Of a stretch of DNA of 64,000 nt, positions 35,526-46,389 are shown in pieces. Source of the stretch: Anisus vortex (Eukaryota > Mollusca > Gastropoda > Planorbidae); the NCBI GenBank assembly GCA_949126835.1, contig OX421499.1:9131026-9195025 (forward strand), in the 5' to 3' direction. The notes beneath the pieces are model-generated. The model ran no database searches, was not told where the DNA came from, and saw only the letters and a list, made by a program, of their open reading frames with translations. Numbering within the stretch: position 1 is the first letter of the stretch; every line of letters starts with the position of its first letter. Made by a program: the position numbers and the translations under genes.

Positions 35526-35823
35526 CAGTGGCGTAGCCAGGTTTTGACGCTAGGGGGAGCGAAATTTTAGGAAAAAGGCCCCACTTTTAGCAATTTCTCC
35601 AGATTAATAGAATAACTAAGAATTCATACGTATCAAGTGTTATAAGAAAACCCTGTGCCTCAGATAATAAGTGCAGTTTTTATTTAACCATTCACGATTA
35701 TTTTTCTAGCAGCTAATAGTGATGGGAATTTCTGCAAAATTGATTGCATCTACTGCTCATTTTCGGGGTGAATATCTAGTATCGAAAAATATTTATAGAG
35801 TCAACGCGAAAGCTCTATAGCAG

Positions 35824-37110
35824 CGGTCGGTATCCTAAGGCACGCGTGCCATACTTGGCATGCAGAACGATTTTCAGTGGCACGCGAAAGACCTCCAGGA
35901 ATGTATGTCTGCATAATTAGTGGGTGCTGAATGTCGAACTACACGGGAATCACACTGGACGTCGACTGTTTTTGTTTGCAAAGGTCCCATCATTGGACTA
36001 GCAATCTGTGATTTAATCTATTGATAGATTTGCTATTGTATAGTTTCTAACGTCTCTTCATACAGAGTATGCCTAAAAGTAAAATCTAGGATATATTCAT
36101 TTCTTGTTTGGTAGCAATTAAGATGTATCTTAATGAAGAAAAAAACTTAATTCCTAAATTGAATGAGGAGAACTGACTGTTGAAGCCAATGTTTCTGTAT
36201 GACTTGGCGACACGTTTTAGTGAGTTAAACTTCCATTTACAAGACTGGGTCTAAAAGCACTTGGAATGTTGGGCAACTGGAATGGATTTGCATTGAAATT
36301 GGGCATATCTTTCCGTGAAATCAATTTCAAAACATTTCACTCTTTCCCTAATTTAAGGCAAGTTAAGATAGATGAGCATTTTCAGAAGTACACTAGTTAT
36401 ATTAAAATAATTAACTAGTTTGATATCACTAGCATCAAATTTGGAGAATGTACTTGAAGGGAGATAATTAACCCGTTTTCGGTACAATAATATTTCTAAT
36501 TATATGTTTCTTTTTTCTTTCCTTTTAAAAAAAAATTAATGATCAAATTACACAATATAGGTGAAAATTATATAAATAGTTTATGACTACAGAATGTACA
36601 TTTTTAAATATTAAAATAACTACCCAGTTTGTATAATTATTTAGTATATCTTCCACTTGATTATAATTAGATGCCATTGTTCTTTATTCGAGTTAAAATA
36701 ATATGTTAGAGTAAATCTAAGTTATTCTGAGATGAAACATTAAAAGCTTTATCTATATCTATTGCTAGAAGAATTTCTTGACAACTAAATTCAAATGTTG
36801 ATTACTATTAATGTGTAAGTTTTTGTGAGCGCGCTGAGCATGCTTGCATTAGCATGGAGTGAGGCGCGATATAAATGACCAATTATTATTATTATTATTA
36901 TTATGTTTTAGCTACGAATGGATTTTTATTTAAAGCTGATAATAACAAATAGGTTAATTTTTTATAAAATATAAAACGCTTTAATGATTTTCTTTATTAA
37001 GTGCCTTTTTTGTTGGTCTTGGTCTTGCTACGGCACTAAATAAATTGTCTTATAAAAATAATATAATTGATCAGTTTGACTTTCATGCTGTTGGCACGCT
37101 GAATGATTCA
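35824..37110 (+). pseudogene. hAT element with decayed transposase (inner insertion)
   Basis: Starts CAGCGGTCGGTATCC with the same subterminal sequence as the MITE at 131-334 (CTTGGCATGCAGA, GCACGCGAAAGACCTCC). Around 36185-36400 broken plus frames read LATRFSELNFHLQ, WNGFALKLG-like and DEHFQKYTS, the C-terminal region of ZBED/FAM200-type hAT transposases. Multiple frameshifts and stops; not functional. The 3' terminus is lost after GGCACGCTGAATGATT. Confidence 0.7.
36825..36905 (+). mobile_element. LINE 3' tail with (ATT)n
   Basis: GAGCGCGCTGAGCATGCTTG, then GGCGCGATATAAATGACCAA and (ATT)n: the typical tail of a CR1/L2-type insertion, about 80 bp, inside the hAT copy. Confidence 0.65.
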
Positions 37111-37282
37111 AAATGATTGTATTAAATTAAATTGTTGAAATACAATTTAAAGAAAAATATTAGAAACAGCAAAAAGTGTGCTTCGTGACTTGTTAAAATT
37201 GTTAATTAAATAATTTTTTTCCCGAAAAGGCCCTTTTTTTCGAAAATGAAAAGGAAATGCTTCCCCCATGGCTACGCTACTG

Positions 37283-37612
37283 CGGTCCGAAGGTGTGGAA
37301 TCTACTTCCCATTCAACTCAGGCAAACACGCTCCATTGATTCCTTCAAAAAGAACTTAAAAACTCATTCTTTCAATATTTATCTTAATTAACATGCTTTG
37401 AGCCCTACTGTCTTACTTACATGTTAGGTCGTTTTTTTTTTGTTTTGGTTGTTTGATTTGTTCCATGTTTGTAAAGTTTTGAATCATTATTTAGTTTCTT
37501 ATCTCTTAGCCTATAGATTGTATCCGTGTTCTGAGTTGTATGTTAAATGCGCTCTGAGCTTGCATTATGCTTGTTGGCAGCGCTATACAAATGTCATTAT
37601 TATTATTATTAT
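37283..37612 (+). mobile_element. CR1/L2-like LINE, 5'-truncated 3' end
   Basis: The plus strand reads KVWNLLPIQLRQTRSIDSFK then KNLKTHSFNIYLN-stop, followed by a 3' UTR ending GGCAGCGCTATACAAATG and (ATT)n. Opposite orientation to the LINE A fragments on both sides. Confidence 0.8.
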
Positions 37613-37865
37613 ATGATCTTGCCTCCTCACCCCCGAAACAATGCGCGCCGCGGTGTTCTGCAGTCTCTGTAAATCTTTGCAGCCGACTCTGAGGCAAACT
37701 CACTGGTAACCATTGCAATAATCCAACCTTGACTGGATAGGGGAGAGACTGCTACGATATTGGAGGTCCTTCTCTTGAGTTGAAGTCGCAGCTGACCCAG
37801 GGCGCTTAGATGAGACGAACCAGTCTTAACCACATGACTGAATGCACTGATATGTGGAACCATTG
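37613..37865 (-). mobile_element. LINE A, upstream part of the split copy
   Basis: The minus strand reads, across frames, QSRLDYCNG and KDLQRLQNTAARIVSGVRRQ, the standard thumb-region motif of CR1/L2 reverse transcriptases, preceded by HISAFSHVVKTGSSHLSALG. Continues into 35525. Confidence 0.8.
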
Positions 37866-37899
37866 ATATTTTATTATTTAAAAAAAAGCTCAAGGTCTC

Positions 37900-38056
37900 T
37901 AACCTTGTTGGACAGCGTTATCTCGGATACCCCAGCCTTGAGATGATTTAAGTTATAGGTTCTCCAAACGTGTGCTGGTAACCTATTCCATGCCTGCATG
38001 TCAGTCGCGAAGATATAGAGCTGAGGTGAATTGCTCCTTATATGTATAGGGAACAT
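37900..38056 (-). mobile_element. Another LINE C-terminal fragment
   Basis: The minus strand reads SPQLYIFATDMQAWNRLPAH and LNHLKAGVSE, resembling the WNxLP...V...F(K) ending of non-LTR retrotransposon proteins. Short and out of order relative to the adjacent LINE A piece. Confidence 0.5.
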
Positions 38057-38257
38057 GTTTTAAGCTGAAGATGTATGTCTTTCTGAACATGTTTCAAGCT
38101 GAAGCTTATATGTATAGGGAACATGTTTTAAGCTGAAGATGTATGTCTTTCTGAACATGTTTCAAGCTGAAGATGTATGTCTTTCTGAACATGTTTCAAG
38201 CTGAAGATGTATGTCTTTCTGAACATGTTTCAAGCTGAAGATGTATGTCTTTCTGGG
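38053..38257. repeat. 34-bp tandem repeat, about 6 copies
   Basis: CATGTTTCAAGCTGAAGATG + TATGTCTTTCTGAA, interrupted once by a 17-bp TATATGTATAGGGAA segment that also precedes the first copy. Confidence 0.9.
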
Positions 38258-38410
38258 TATGGCATTTTATTGGATCATTCTGATGTATTTATGAATAAGA
38301 TCTATTTTTACTACTTTAATTTTCTACCTACTTACTAGATGTTGCACTTTAAAGGGAGACTATTTAACAAGAAAACAATAGTTCAAAAAAGTAAAAGTTA
38401 AATAATGCAG

Positions 38411-38875
38411 TCGGATTAAATTGATCCATAGGGATTGTGTGGTCAGCACAATGCTCAGCCGCCTTTACTCTACTTTAGTAAAGTACCATTCGGACCAAAC
38501 TGATCATAAGGCCAGAGAAGCAGCGTTCACCAGTTTCTGTGGCCACGGCACACGAGGGGATGTGTGGCCAGCACAACGACCAGCCTCCTATACTTTTCCC
38601 CGACTAGTGTCAGGTACCCATCGAAGCTAGGTAGATTCAGGGGCACCCTCAAGTCCCGGGAAAAAATCCTAGCCTGCACCAGGATTCGAGCCCAAAACCT
38701 TCGAATCGCCAGTCGAACGCGCTTCCGCTCGTTCACTGTGCCCCATGCCTTTACTTGACCTTCACCTTAAGTCAGGTGCCCGTCAGAACTGGGTAGACTC
38801 AGGGACACCTTCCAAATTCGAACCCATGACCTTCAATATGCCAGCAGAACGCGCTGCTGCTCAGCCACATGATAT
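38411..38875 (-). mobile_element. Cluster of three tRNA-derived SINE copies
   Basis: A partial copy at about 38411-38470, a nearly complete copy at about 38478-38743 (A-box region on the minus strand GGGGCACAGTGAACGAGCGG, B-box GGGCTCGAATCC), and a 3'-truncated copy at about 38752-38875 with GGGTTCGAATT. All in the same orientation, suggesting insertion into the tail of an earlier copy or local duplication. Confidence 0.8.
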
Positions 38876-38994
38876 TTTTCTAATAAATCCGGTTTTTTGT
38901 TGAGTAAATAATTTTTAAAGGTGAAACTTCCGTTTCAGACGAATTTAGTGGATACGGCAAGTGAAGCAGATTTGTGATATATGAGTTGGTCATG

Positions 38995-39348
38995 TACACT
39001 TATCTTATCTTATATATTACAGACGCTCCTTCTATAAAGAAGATTAGTGCGCCCTACGCTCATCCGTGGTCCGAGTCTAGTCTTGCAATTTAAATTGGTG
39101 TTTTAAATGATGTTAAGTTGCTGGTTTTCCTGGTTTGTTCAGGTAACCCATTCCATGCCCGAAAGCCACTCGGGAAGAAAGAGTAGTTATCTTCATTTGT
39201 TCTCGCATAAGGAAAAAGGGAAGTTTTCATGTCTTTATGTTTATCTGAACATTGCAACAGGTTTGTTATTGGGTTGTATTTCTAAATTAGAGTTTAATGC
39301 TTTAGTTTATTATAACTACTTTACTCTTTGCCCTTCTGCCCTCTAGTG
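38995..39348 (-). mobile_element. LINE B, 3' end
   Basis: Minus strand contains the SFFPSGFRAWNGLP-like coding remnant (CCCGAGTGGCTTTCGGGCAT) and the 3' UTR ending GGAGCGTCTGTAATATATAA. Same family as 60105-60412. Abuts the hAT copy starting at 39349. Confidence 0.75.
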
Positions 39349-40505
39349 CAGGGGTCGGCAACCTTTTGCTAACAGTGTGCCCAACTAGGATTTCTAAATC
39401 ATTCAGCGTGCCAACAGCCTGAAAGTGAAAGTAAACTGCTCAACTATAGTATTTTTATACAATTTATTTAGTGCCGTAGCAAGACCAAGACCAAAAGAAA
39501 AGGAGCGTAAAAAAGATAATCGTAAAATGGTTTTATATTTAATAACAAATCAAACTGTTTGTCATTATCTTTTTTAATCCATTCATAGCTAATTCACTAT
39601 TTCATTATTCAACTTACACATTAATAGTTAATGTATCAACATTTAAATTTTCTTGTCAAGATAAAGATTTAGTAATAATTATTATAAGTTCATTATAGTT
39701 TGATCTCAGGCTAGTTGAGATTTTCGATATTATATTATGTCAGTGTTTAAATGTAGGGTTAAAATTGCAGTTAAGCGGAATAGATACGTAGTAATCATAC
39801 ACACTGGGTAGTTAATGTAATGTTTAAAATGTGCATATACATTCTTTAGTCATATAATATTAACATAAATTTCAAATATCTTATATAGTTTTATCATTTT
39901 AAAGCTACAAATCTAAATTGTAAGCCTTGTTTTTTAAAAAGGAAACAAAAAAAAAAACATATGAGAAATATTCATGTAAAGAAAACGGGTTAATTGTCTC
40001 CCTTTAATTTCGCAATATTTGTTGCTAGTGACGCCAAACATTTAAATTTTTTAATTTAACTAGTGTTACTTATAAATTATTATTTCTTTATACAAATTCA
40101 GCGTTGTGCTCTTTTTTCAATGTGTAATTATATGTATAAAATTAATTTACGTTGTAGGCCTACATATTTAGTTACTTCTGATTGGTCAAGTCTAAGTGAC
40201 CTCAGTGTTTACTTAAAACAGCTTTCATGCGAAATGAAAATATGTTCACTAATGTAAATTAGACTAAAAGCTGAAAGTAGAGCGAACGCCTGGCAGTTGA
40301 CAATAGCAGATGACTTTTCTAAGCAGCTTCCTTTCAGATTTTTCCGAAAAGCGTCACATTTCAATGCCCATTTTTCGGATGTTTAAAATGAAAAAAATGT
40401 CAATATCCTTCCACTATAAAAAGATCCAGATTTAAGTAGTTTGTTGTAAGATGATGCCAGTAAGGCCTGATGGAGACATGGGTCCATATCGTAATTTTAA
40501 GCTTT
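39349..40505 (-). mobile_element. hAT element, 3' part, minus orientation
   Basis: Begins CAGGGGTCGGCAACCTTTTG with subterminal GGATTTCTAAATCATTCAGC as at 131-334 (reversed). The following 700 bp are the reverse of the non-coding 3' region of the copy at 35.8-37.1 kb, e.g. ACCCAGTTTGTATGATTAC-like and the (A/C)CCCGTTTTC segment. The far part matches 59520-59760. No transposase codons remain. Confidence 0.7.
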
Positions 40506-41474
40506 TTTTTTTATAAATAAAGTAATATGTCACACTCAACTGGCACACTTTGCAGAACGAACAATGAAATAAACTCACAAACAATAGTGGAAGTGTTGGT
40601 TGTCTTTCATTTATTGCAAACAGATTTTTTTTTTATGAACAGTAATAGTGTATCTTTAAGAAAAAATTAAGAAAAACAATGAATTTTTATTTTGTTAAAG
40701 ATTTATTCTTTTACAAACTTTACAGACTGAAATGTTCGATGTAAAACAGAATTCTGTTTTATATATATTATTATACAATCGTTGATTGCTTTTTTTTAAA
40801 CTGACTAAATGTTGTTAAGAAAACAAAATTGTTGTAAAAGGGAAATAACTCAATAAATAGTTTTCTCTTTGAGCATTTACTTTTCTTGTTAAGTTTATTT
40901 ATTTTATATTTTACAGACTTCTATTAAGAAGATTATTGTTTCCTACGCATTTATATCTATTTTAATATTCGAAATATATAATTGATTATTAATTACAACA
41001 TATATTCAGTTATATCTATGTTTCAATAATAACTATATACACTTACACATATATATATATCAAGTTTTAAAAAGTAATTTGATTTAAAGGAAAAAAAGTA
41101 TTCACAAAACTTTAAAAGTAATAGAAATCTGTATGTAAAAAATATTTTTTTTGTATTAATTTAAAAAACCACGACTATATTTAAAAAAAACATTTCAAAA
41201 AACGATTTAGCCGTTTCTGCATTAATTATATTATATGTGGTGTTATCTTAGTTCAACGTTCTAAATTCGAGTGTGAAATAAATATATTTAAAAAAAAAAA
41301 AAAAGGGAAAACAGGTTGCAGTCGTCACCAGGGCGCATTAAAGATGGCGGCTATTTTAAATCGACCAATAGGCTTGAGAGGCGATGTCTGCCAACTTCTA
41401 AACAAGAGCTGAAAAGTACAATGAAAAAAGTCTTTACAGTTCATTACATCTAATTATTTTTTTTACTCATAAGA
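40506..41474. other. Intergenic, AT-rich
   Basis: AT-rich, no gene. AAAGATGGCGGCTATTTT at 41340-41357 contains a YY1-type motif. Confidence 0.45.
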
Positions 41475-41767
41475 AAAGTACCTTGCGGACCAATATGATC
41501 CATAGGCCAGGTGAAGCAGCGTTCACCAGTTTCTGTGGCCATGGCATATACGAGAGGATGTGTAGTACGAACAGCGCCCAGCCACTTTACTATACCCCAA
41601 CTATTGTCAGGTACCCATCAGAGCTGGGTAGACACAGGGACACCCTCCAGCTGGGTAGACACAGGGATACCCTCCAGTCCCGGGAACTAATCCTAAACTT
41701 CACCAGGATTCGATTCCAGGACCTTCGGAACGCCTGTCGAACGTGCTGCCGCTCGGCCACCGCGCCA
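41475..41767 (-). mobile_element. tRNA-derived SINE, full length, with 27-bp internal duplication
   Basis: Minus strand: GGCGCGGTGGCCGAGCGGCA (A box), GGAATCGAATCC (B box), body ACCCAGCTCTGATGGGTACC, end GCAAGGTAC. AGCTGGGTAGACACAGGGA(C/T)ACCCTCC occurs twice in tandem. Confidence 0.88.
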
Positions 41768-42014
41768 CATTAAACAAAATGTAGCCTATGTCTTGAAAAA
41801 CATTTTTCGTATTAACATTATTGTGACGAATGGAAACGAATCGGTCGTCACATAGGCCGAATTTTATAACTGCCAATGATTATAACGAATGTATTAGCAT
41901 CACAACCATGTACGGATTAGGAATATATGTACATTATTTTGATTAAGCGTAAGAGAGAGCGAGAGAGAGAAGGTTTAGAAACATAAATGTTGTTTGTAAA
42001 TGTTATTATATTAT

Positions 42015-42815
42015 TGTTGGCCCACATAGCGGGGTTTCCCGGCCAAGAAAAATAATACTATACCGCCCTCCCCCCCCCTCATCGTGTCACCTTTTCCACA
42101 CGCGTCGTGGTTATCCCCCTTTACCTGTTAAGATAGGAATCATCTCCCTCCAACTTTGAATGGCGTACGAATTTAACGACCATTGTCCAGATTGCAATTA
42201 AGGGTCACATAGTCTCGTGAATATCACGCCCTCTCGCCCCCCCCCCCCCTGGGTGACCATATATTTTCTACCTTATCTCAAGTGTCACTGTTTTAGGAAA
42301 TGTAATTCCAGTTGATATCATTTTTCCTGATCGCCAACGGTGGACATTGACATTTTTATGCATAGCTCTGGTCTTCAGCAAATGGCCCATAATTGGGCGA
42401 CTTTCTAAGGCCAGGGAGATCCCCCTGTTGATCTCAAAATTTAGTACCATGTGTCAAACCATTGGTATAGTTTACACTCCCCCTCTTCATGCCCGCTATA
42501 TAAGTTGAAACTGTTCGCTGTAAATTTAGTCCTAGCGCCAGTCTCATAAGAAGACACTCCTTCATTTTAGTTAGAAGTCAGATCTAACTATTGTAAATAT
42601 TGTTCTACCCGGATTGTTTGATCCACCATTTTATATGCCAGTTTAGTCACGAAGTTTTGCATTTTTTGATGAATTGCCTGCATCTGCTAATAGTTCACTT
42701 TCATCATTGTATTATTATTGCTAGCCACTTTCCGCTACCATTGAATAAAGTCATACAATTTTCTATCATAAGACAACAGCGTTGGTTACTGTTTGGTAAG
42801 AACGTGACATTGTTT
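42015..42815 (+). mobile_element. Candidate LTR-like promoter/poly(A) unit
   Basis: TATATAAG at 42496-42503, then about 240 bp, then AATAAA at 42743-42748 and an end ...AAGAACGTGACA near 42811. This is the TATA-R-poly(A)-U5 order of a retroviral-type LTR. The left end and target duplication are not established; no internal gag-pol region is seen. It could instead be an unrelated promoter. Confidence 0.3.
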
Positions 42816-43537
42816 GTTAGACTTAGACGTTTACGAAGCCACGTCTAAGGAAAGGTGTCAAATATAAATTTGCAAGCGTACAGTAGAGGCTGCCATCCGA
42901 CTTCAAAAGATACCTCCAGACCAACGAAGCCAAAGGTGTGAGTTGAAACCTCCACCACACGTGTAACCGAGTCGAATCCACAACTACCTGGTTACAATTA
43001 TATCTACATCTAATACGGTTGATACCATGTCGACATGTGGGCTAACTGATACATGTAAGAGGATTTATCAGTAGGCAAATAGTAGATTCTAGAACCATGA
43101 CAAGTAATGACTTATCATGACTATGCCTAATTATGCCTTTTCAGGCTTGTCATACTTATCATTAATTTTTTAGCACTTATCGGTAATTATTTATCAGAAC
43201 TTGTGAGGACTTGTCATGATCTCATCATGCATTTTTTTAAAATTAATATGACTTAACATGAATCATTATTATTTGTTAGAATATATCAGAACTTGGTCGG
43301 AGGATCAAGCTTATTAAATACAAAACGCTGCACACAAAAACATAAACACGATATGCAAAAATAATACATCTTCTCCATCTAGTCAATTCAATATAAATAA
43401 CCGCAATCAATCGGAGGTCGGTGCTCGGTGCTTTTATTAGCGTAATAATATATTCATATTATAGCGTATAAAAATGAACCAGCAAATAAGCGCATAAACT
43501 AAAATTGTTTCTAATGTAATTAAATATTGATTATAAT
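42816..43537. other. Intergenic, no gene recognised
   Basis: AT-rich; a run of diverged CTTATCA / ACTTGTCA words at 43060-43290 suggests an old tandem repeat. Confidence 0.45.
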
Positions 43538-44044
43538 TTAATTGATTTTCAATATGGTCTGATTTCCATTTTGTTTAGAAGGCAGGACTTGCTTTGATAA
43601 AAGGGAGATAACAATGAAATAATTTAGCAAACATATAAATATATTCTGGTTATCTCCCTTTAACTCTTTCTCTTTATACCTATGGGACGGAAATGTATTG
43701 GCGTAGCACATTAACAGAATGCTATTCTCCCACCCTTTTTGTTGTTGTGAATTCAAGTGTAATTCCTGGATCCCTGGTACCATTGGAACTGGGAAATCAT
43801 AGGCTACCAAGACAAACACTAATAGAACTAACAGAACAAATATGTAATACCTTGCTCTAGTAAAGTGAGGCGCCGGGTGGCCGGGAGTGTGGCTTTTTGT
43901 GCTTGCCGCAGCTGCTGCCTTTAAAGCAATGCCGCCCTGACGCTGCTGGACGGATAATTTTTCAATATATATAGTACAATATGGATATGCGTATCTATGT
44001 ATGTATATTATATATGCACATGTAACATTATATACGACACACAA
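43538..44044 (-). CDS. Open frame with one strong membrane segment (uncertain exon)
   Basis: 168 codons, unrecognised. The believable part is near 43737-43960: an Ala-rich stretch, the basic HFTRAR, then the membrane segment YYIFVLLVLLVFVLVAYDF (43796-43852), a layout like a type II Golgi enzyme. This part is richer in G+C than its flanks. The ends of the frame are AT-rich and look non-coding, so a real exon would probably run from an acceptor near CCGTCCAG to a donor near AAAGG|GTGGGA. No homologue recognised. Confidence 0.25.
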   Translation of the reverse strand: MCVVYNVTCAYIIYIHRYAYPYCTIYIEKLSVQQRQGGIALKAAAAASTKSHTPGHPAPHFTRARYYIFVLLVLLVFVLVAYDFPVPMVPGIQELHLNSQQQKGWENSILLMCYANTFPSHRYKEKELKGDNQNIFICLLNYFIVISLLSKQVLPSKQNGNQTILKIN

Positions 44045-44817
44045 AACATGTTATATAATAGAAGTTATGTTAGAACTACAGCAGCACTTAGTAAAACAAT
44101 AATAAAGGGGAGTTAATCTGGCATCACAAAGAACGATAACCACTATATTTAAACGTACACTATTTAATGAATGCTATAAGGATATCATAGAGCTATATGT
44201 TCAACGAAGACAAATAAAGAAAATTAAGACAAATAAAGACAAGGAAGAGGCAAATAAATACAGAAAATTAATCCGGCAATAAGCAACGGTATGAACAGGG
44301 CATAGTAGAACTGGATTGAGGAACAGTGCAACCACATAGAAAAATGTTCAACGAATAATAGCAGAAAAGCATACCAAATAATAAGGATATTATTTGAAAA
44401 AAATTACGCTTTCAACCATGTTTTTATAAAATTTACAATTCAACTTTGTCTTTGTTTTCTCAATGTTTTTTTTTTTTTTTTTACTTTTTGCTTTTATAGC
44501 TTTTTTTTTACACACTAAAATCTTAATTCTTTGAATTTATTGAGTGAATACTGATCCGGTAGATACGCAAGAAAAAAATCTTTAATTTTAGTTTACCGTG
44601 TAACTTACGGAAGATGTGCTGTAGTTTTTTTTTTTTTTTTTGTTTTTTTTTTTTTAGACAAAGGGTGATGACGTTGTCAACATAGACAAGTCTTGTAATA
44701 CTAGGCGGATTAAAACAACAACAACAACAACTCCGACATTTACATGCAAAATAACCATGTTGCACAATGCCACGACGACTTTTCCACGCATTTCACTTTC
44801 ATAATATATTTTATAAT

Positions 44818-45114
44818 CAGGACCGGCTCTGGGGTTTTTGACGCCCTAGGCAAAAACAAATTCTGCGCCCTCGTTAAAGTGCCTTCGGCGGGGAGAAACT
44901 GAGTAGTGTAAGTGCATACTTTCCTATTTTCTTAGACAATTTAAATAAAATGCCCTTCTCCTTTCATTACATAGTAATTCATCTGCATATGCTAGTAGCT
45001 AGTAGCTAGTAGCTAGTAGCGCACAGAAGTACTAAACATTAAACTTTAAAAATCTTCAATTATGCGCCCCCAACATTTTTCGCCTAGGTTGCCTATATAG
45101 ACGTGCCGGCCCTG
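44818..45114. mobile_element. hAT-like MITE with CAGGRCCGGC ends
   Basis: Ends CAGGACCGGCTCTGG and GTGCCGGCCCTG are inverted repeats; subterminal CGCCCTAGGCAAAAA and TTTTTCGCCTAGG also pair. Flanking 8-mers TTTATAAT and ATTATACT agree at 6/8, consistent with an old 8-bp duplication. Contains a TAGTAGC micro-repeat at 44993-45020. Confidence 0.7.
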
Positions 45115-45319
45115 ATTATACTTAAAATTTATAACTTATAATGCTACGTGTAAGACTTTATAAAACAGAACGCATTTATTAATAATTCTTGGCAGACATT
45201 TGGTTTTATATGTAAACACGCACATTTCGGGAAGCATAAAAAACACATATTAAAATTAAGTTGGTGTTATATTTTGTGTGATCTTAAGAAGAAAAAAAAA
45301 CTGCAATGCTATAATTAAC

Positions 45320-45618
45320 CAAAGACTACAATAAGATGGACCGCTTGCTTTAATATTTCTGTTATTTGATGACTCGAATTACTTTTTGTTTGAATTTCCG
45401 ATTTCCTTGTGCACTGTACACTTCCGTTTTATTTAATCGCTATGATTTTCTCAATGAAAAATTAAAATTTAAATCGAAAGTTGTATACAGCGGAAACTTT
45501 TAGGGAAACGTTGGAGCGTAGAAGTAATTTAAAAAAAAAAGATTTCTTTGATACGTACGGTGAAAGAACATGTATGCTCTAAAAATAGAGCAAGCGGTCC
45601 ATCTTATTATAGTCTTTG
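45320..45618. mobile_element. Complete MITE with long inverted ends
   Basis: Begins CAAAGACTACAATAAGATGG + ACCGCTTGCT and ends AGCAAGCGGTCCATCTTATT + ATAGTCTTTG, inverted repeats of about 30 bp; 299 bp long and non-coding. Partial relatives lie at 5488-5658 and 25299-25531. Family not identified. Confidence 0.85.
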
Positions 45619-45654
45619 ATTTTAACAAGAAACTGAAACGAATTACAAGAATCC

Positions 45655-45975
45655 CTACGTACTATACACGTATTCCGGAACCAACGTGTTCGAATTTCCA
45701 TTTCCGGGGTTCGTCTTGGCCAAGTAGCAGACCTTTGCAGTTTCATCAAACCAAAACGTATCATAACCTACGGCCCTTCTGCTAGAGAACACGGCCCCGC
45801 ACTCCAAAACGCTCCTTGACGCCCAGTTGAAGAGCTTGACCACGCGTCCATTGAACTTTATCCTGCTGAATTCGGAAAACCGCATCCCGGAGTCGGACGT
45901 TGCCGTCGCCGTGGTGACCACAAGGGAAATAACTGCAGCTGTACTCCAGAGTAGACACACAGTTCCACGAGTCAT
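45655..45975 (-). CDS. Small secreted PAN/apple-like protein
   Basis: 106 residues. Residues 1-26 form a signal peptide: a basic start, hydrophobic core LLWSTAAVISLVV, then TATA with likely cleavage near 25-27. The mature part contains LECGAVFSS (57-65) and YDTFWFDETAKVCYLAK (71-87), matching the end of PAN/apple domains (F.F......CyL). Only C59 and C83 remain; the inner cysteine pair of a normal PAN domain is replaced by F63 and G70. The frame is much richer in G+C than its surroundings, and the ATG follows a plausible 5' UTR. It ends in EYVYST and a TAG. It may be a single-exon gene or a first exon with a weak donor near the end. A complete MITE starts 36 bases downstream. Coding status fairly sure; PAN assignment moderate. 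Confidence 0.65.
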   Translation of the reverse strand: MTRGTVCLLWSTAAVISLVVTTATATSDSGMRFSEFSRIKFNGRVVKLFNWASRSVLECGAVFSSRRAVGYDTFWFDETAKVCYLAKTNPGNGNSNTLVPEYVYST

Positions 45976-46389
45976 AGTTATCGTTCTTGGCTAACTTTCC
46001 GACGAACAAACAAGGGAAGTAAATGTTGTGCAGATTTATAACACAGGTCAACCAGTTTACTGACCAACCATTACACATCAAGATGTTAAGCTTGAAATGT
46101 GGCTACTGTAAGACACACTAATTCAATTCACTCAACAATATGGTTAACTTTTTTGTATTATTATAAAATATTTTTTTAATTTGGTTGTGTTTCTGTCTAA
46201 ATCCCGAACTTAAAATGGTTCATTTAAAAAGAAGAGAGGCTGTTTTTGTTTGAATACAGAGCTGGAGTTTTCTTTGTATTGACCGGAAGTTCAGGGCGTG
46301 TCACGTGAGATTTGATAACATCTTGAAAAAAAAGAAATTTCATTCATCCTAGGTTGTGATGGTCGGTAGTCGAGGATACTAGTGTTTTT

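Larger units (their letters stand above)
35526..37282. mobile_element. DNA transposon with CAGTGGCGTAGCC ends, hosting another element
   Basis: The left end CAGTGGCGTAGCCAGG and right end CATGGCTACGCTACTG are inverted repeats, with matching subterminal GGGGGAGC / GGGGGAAGC and GGCCC words. Typical hAT-like termini. Flanking 8-mers (CCTTAGAG and CGGTCCGA) do not match, so the target duplication is lost or the ends belong to different events. Confidence 0.6.

Noticed and set aside
45782..46081. 99-codon minus frame overlapping the PAN-like gene
   Set aside because: Different frame; lacks a signal peptide or domain, while the 45975-45655 frame has both.
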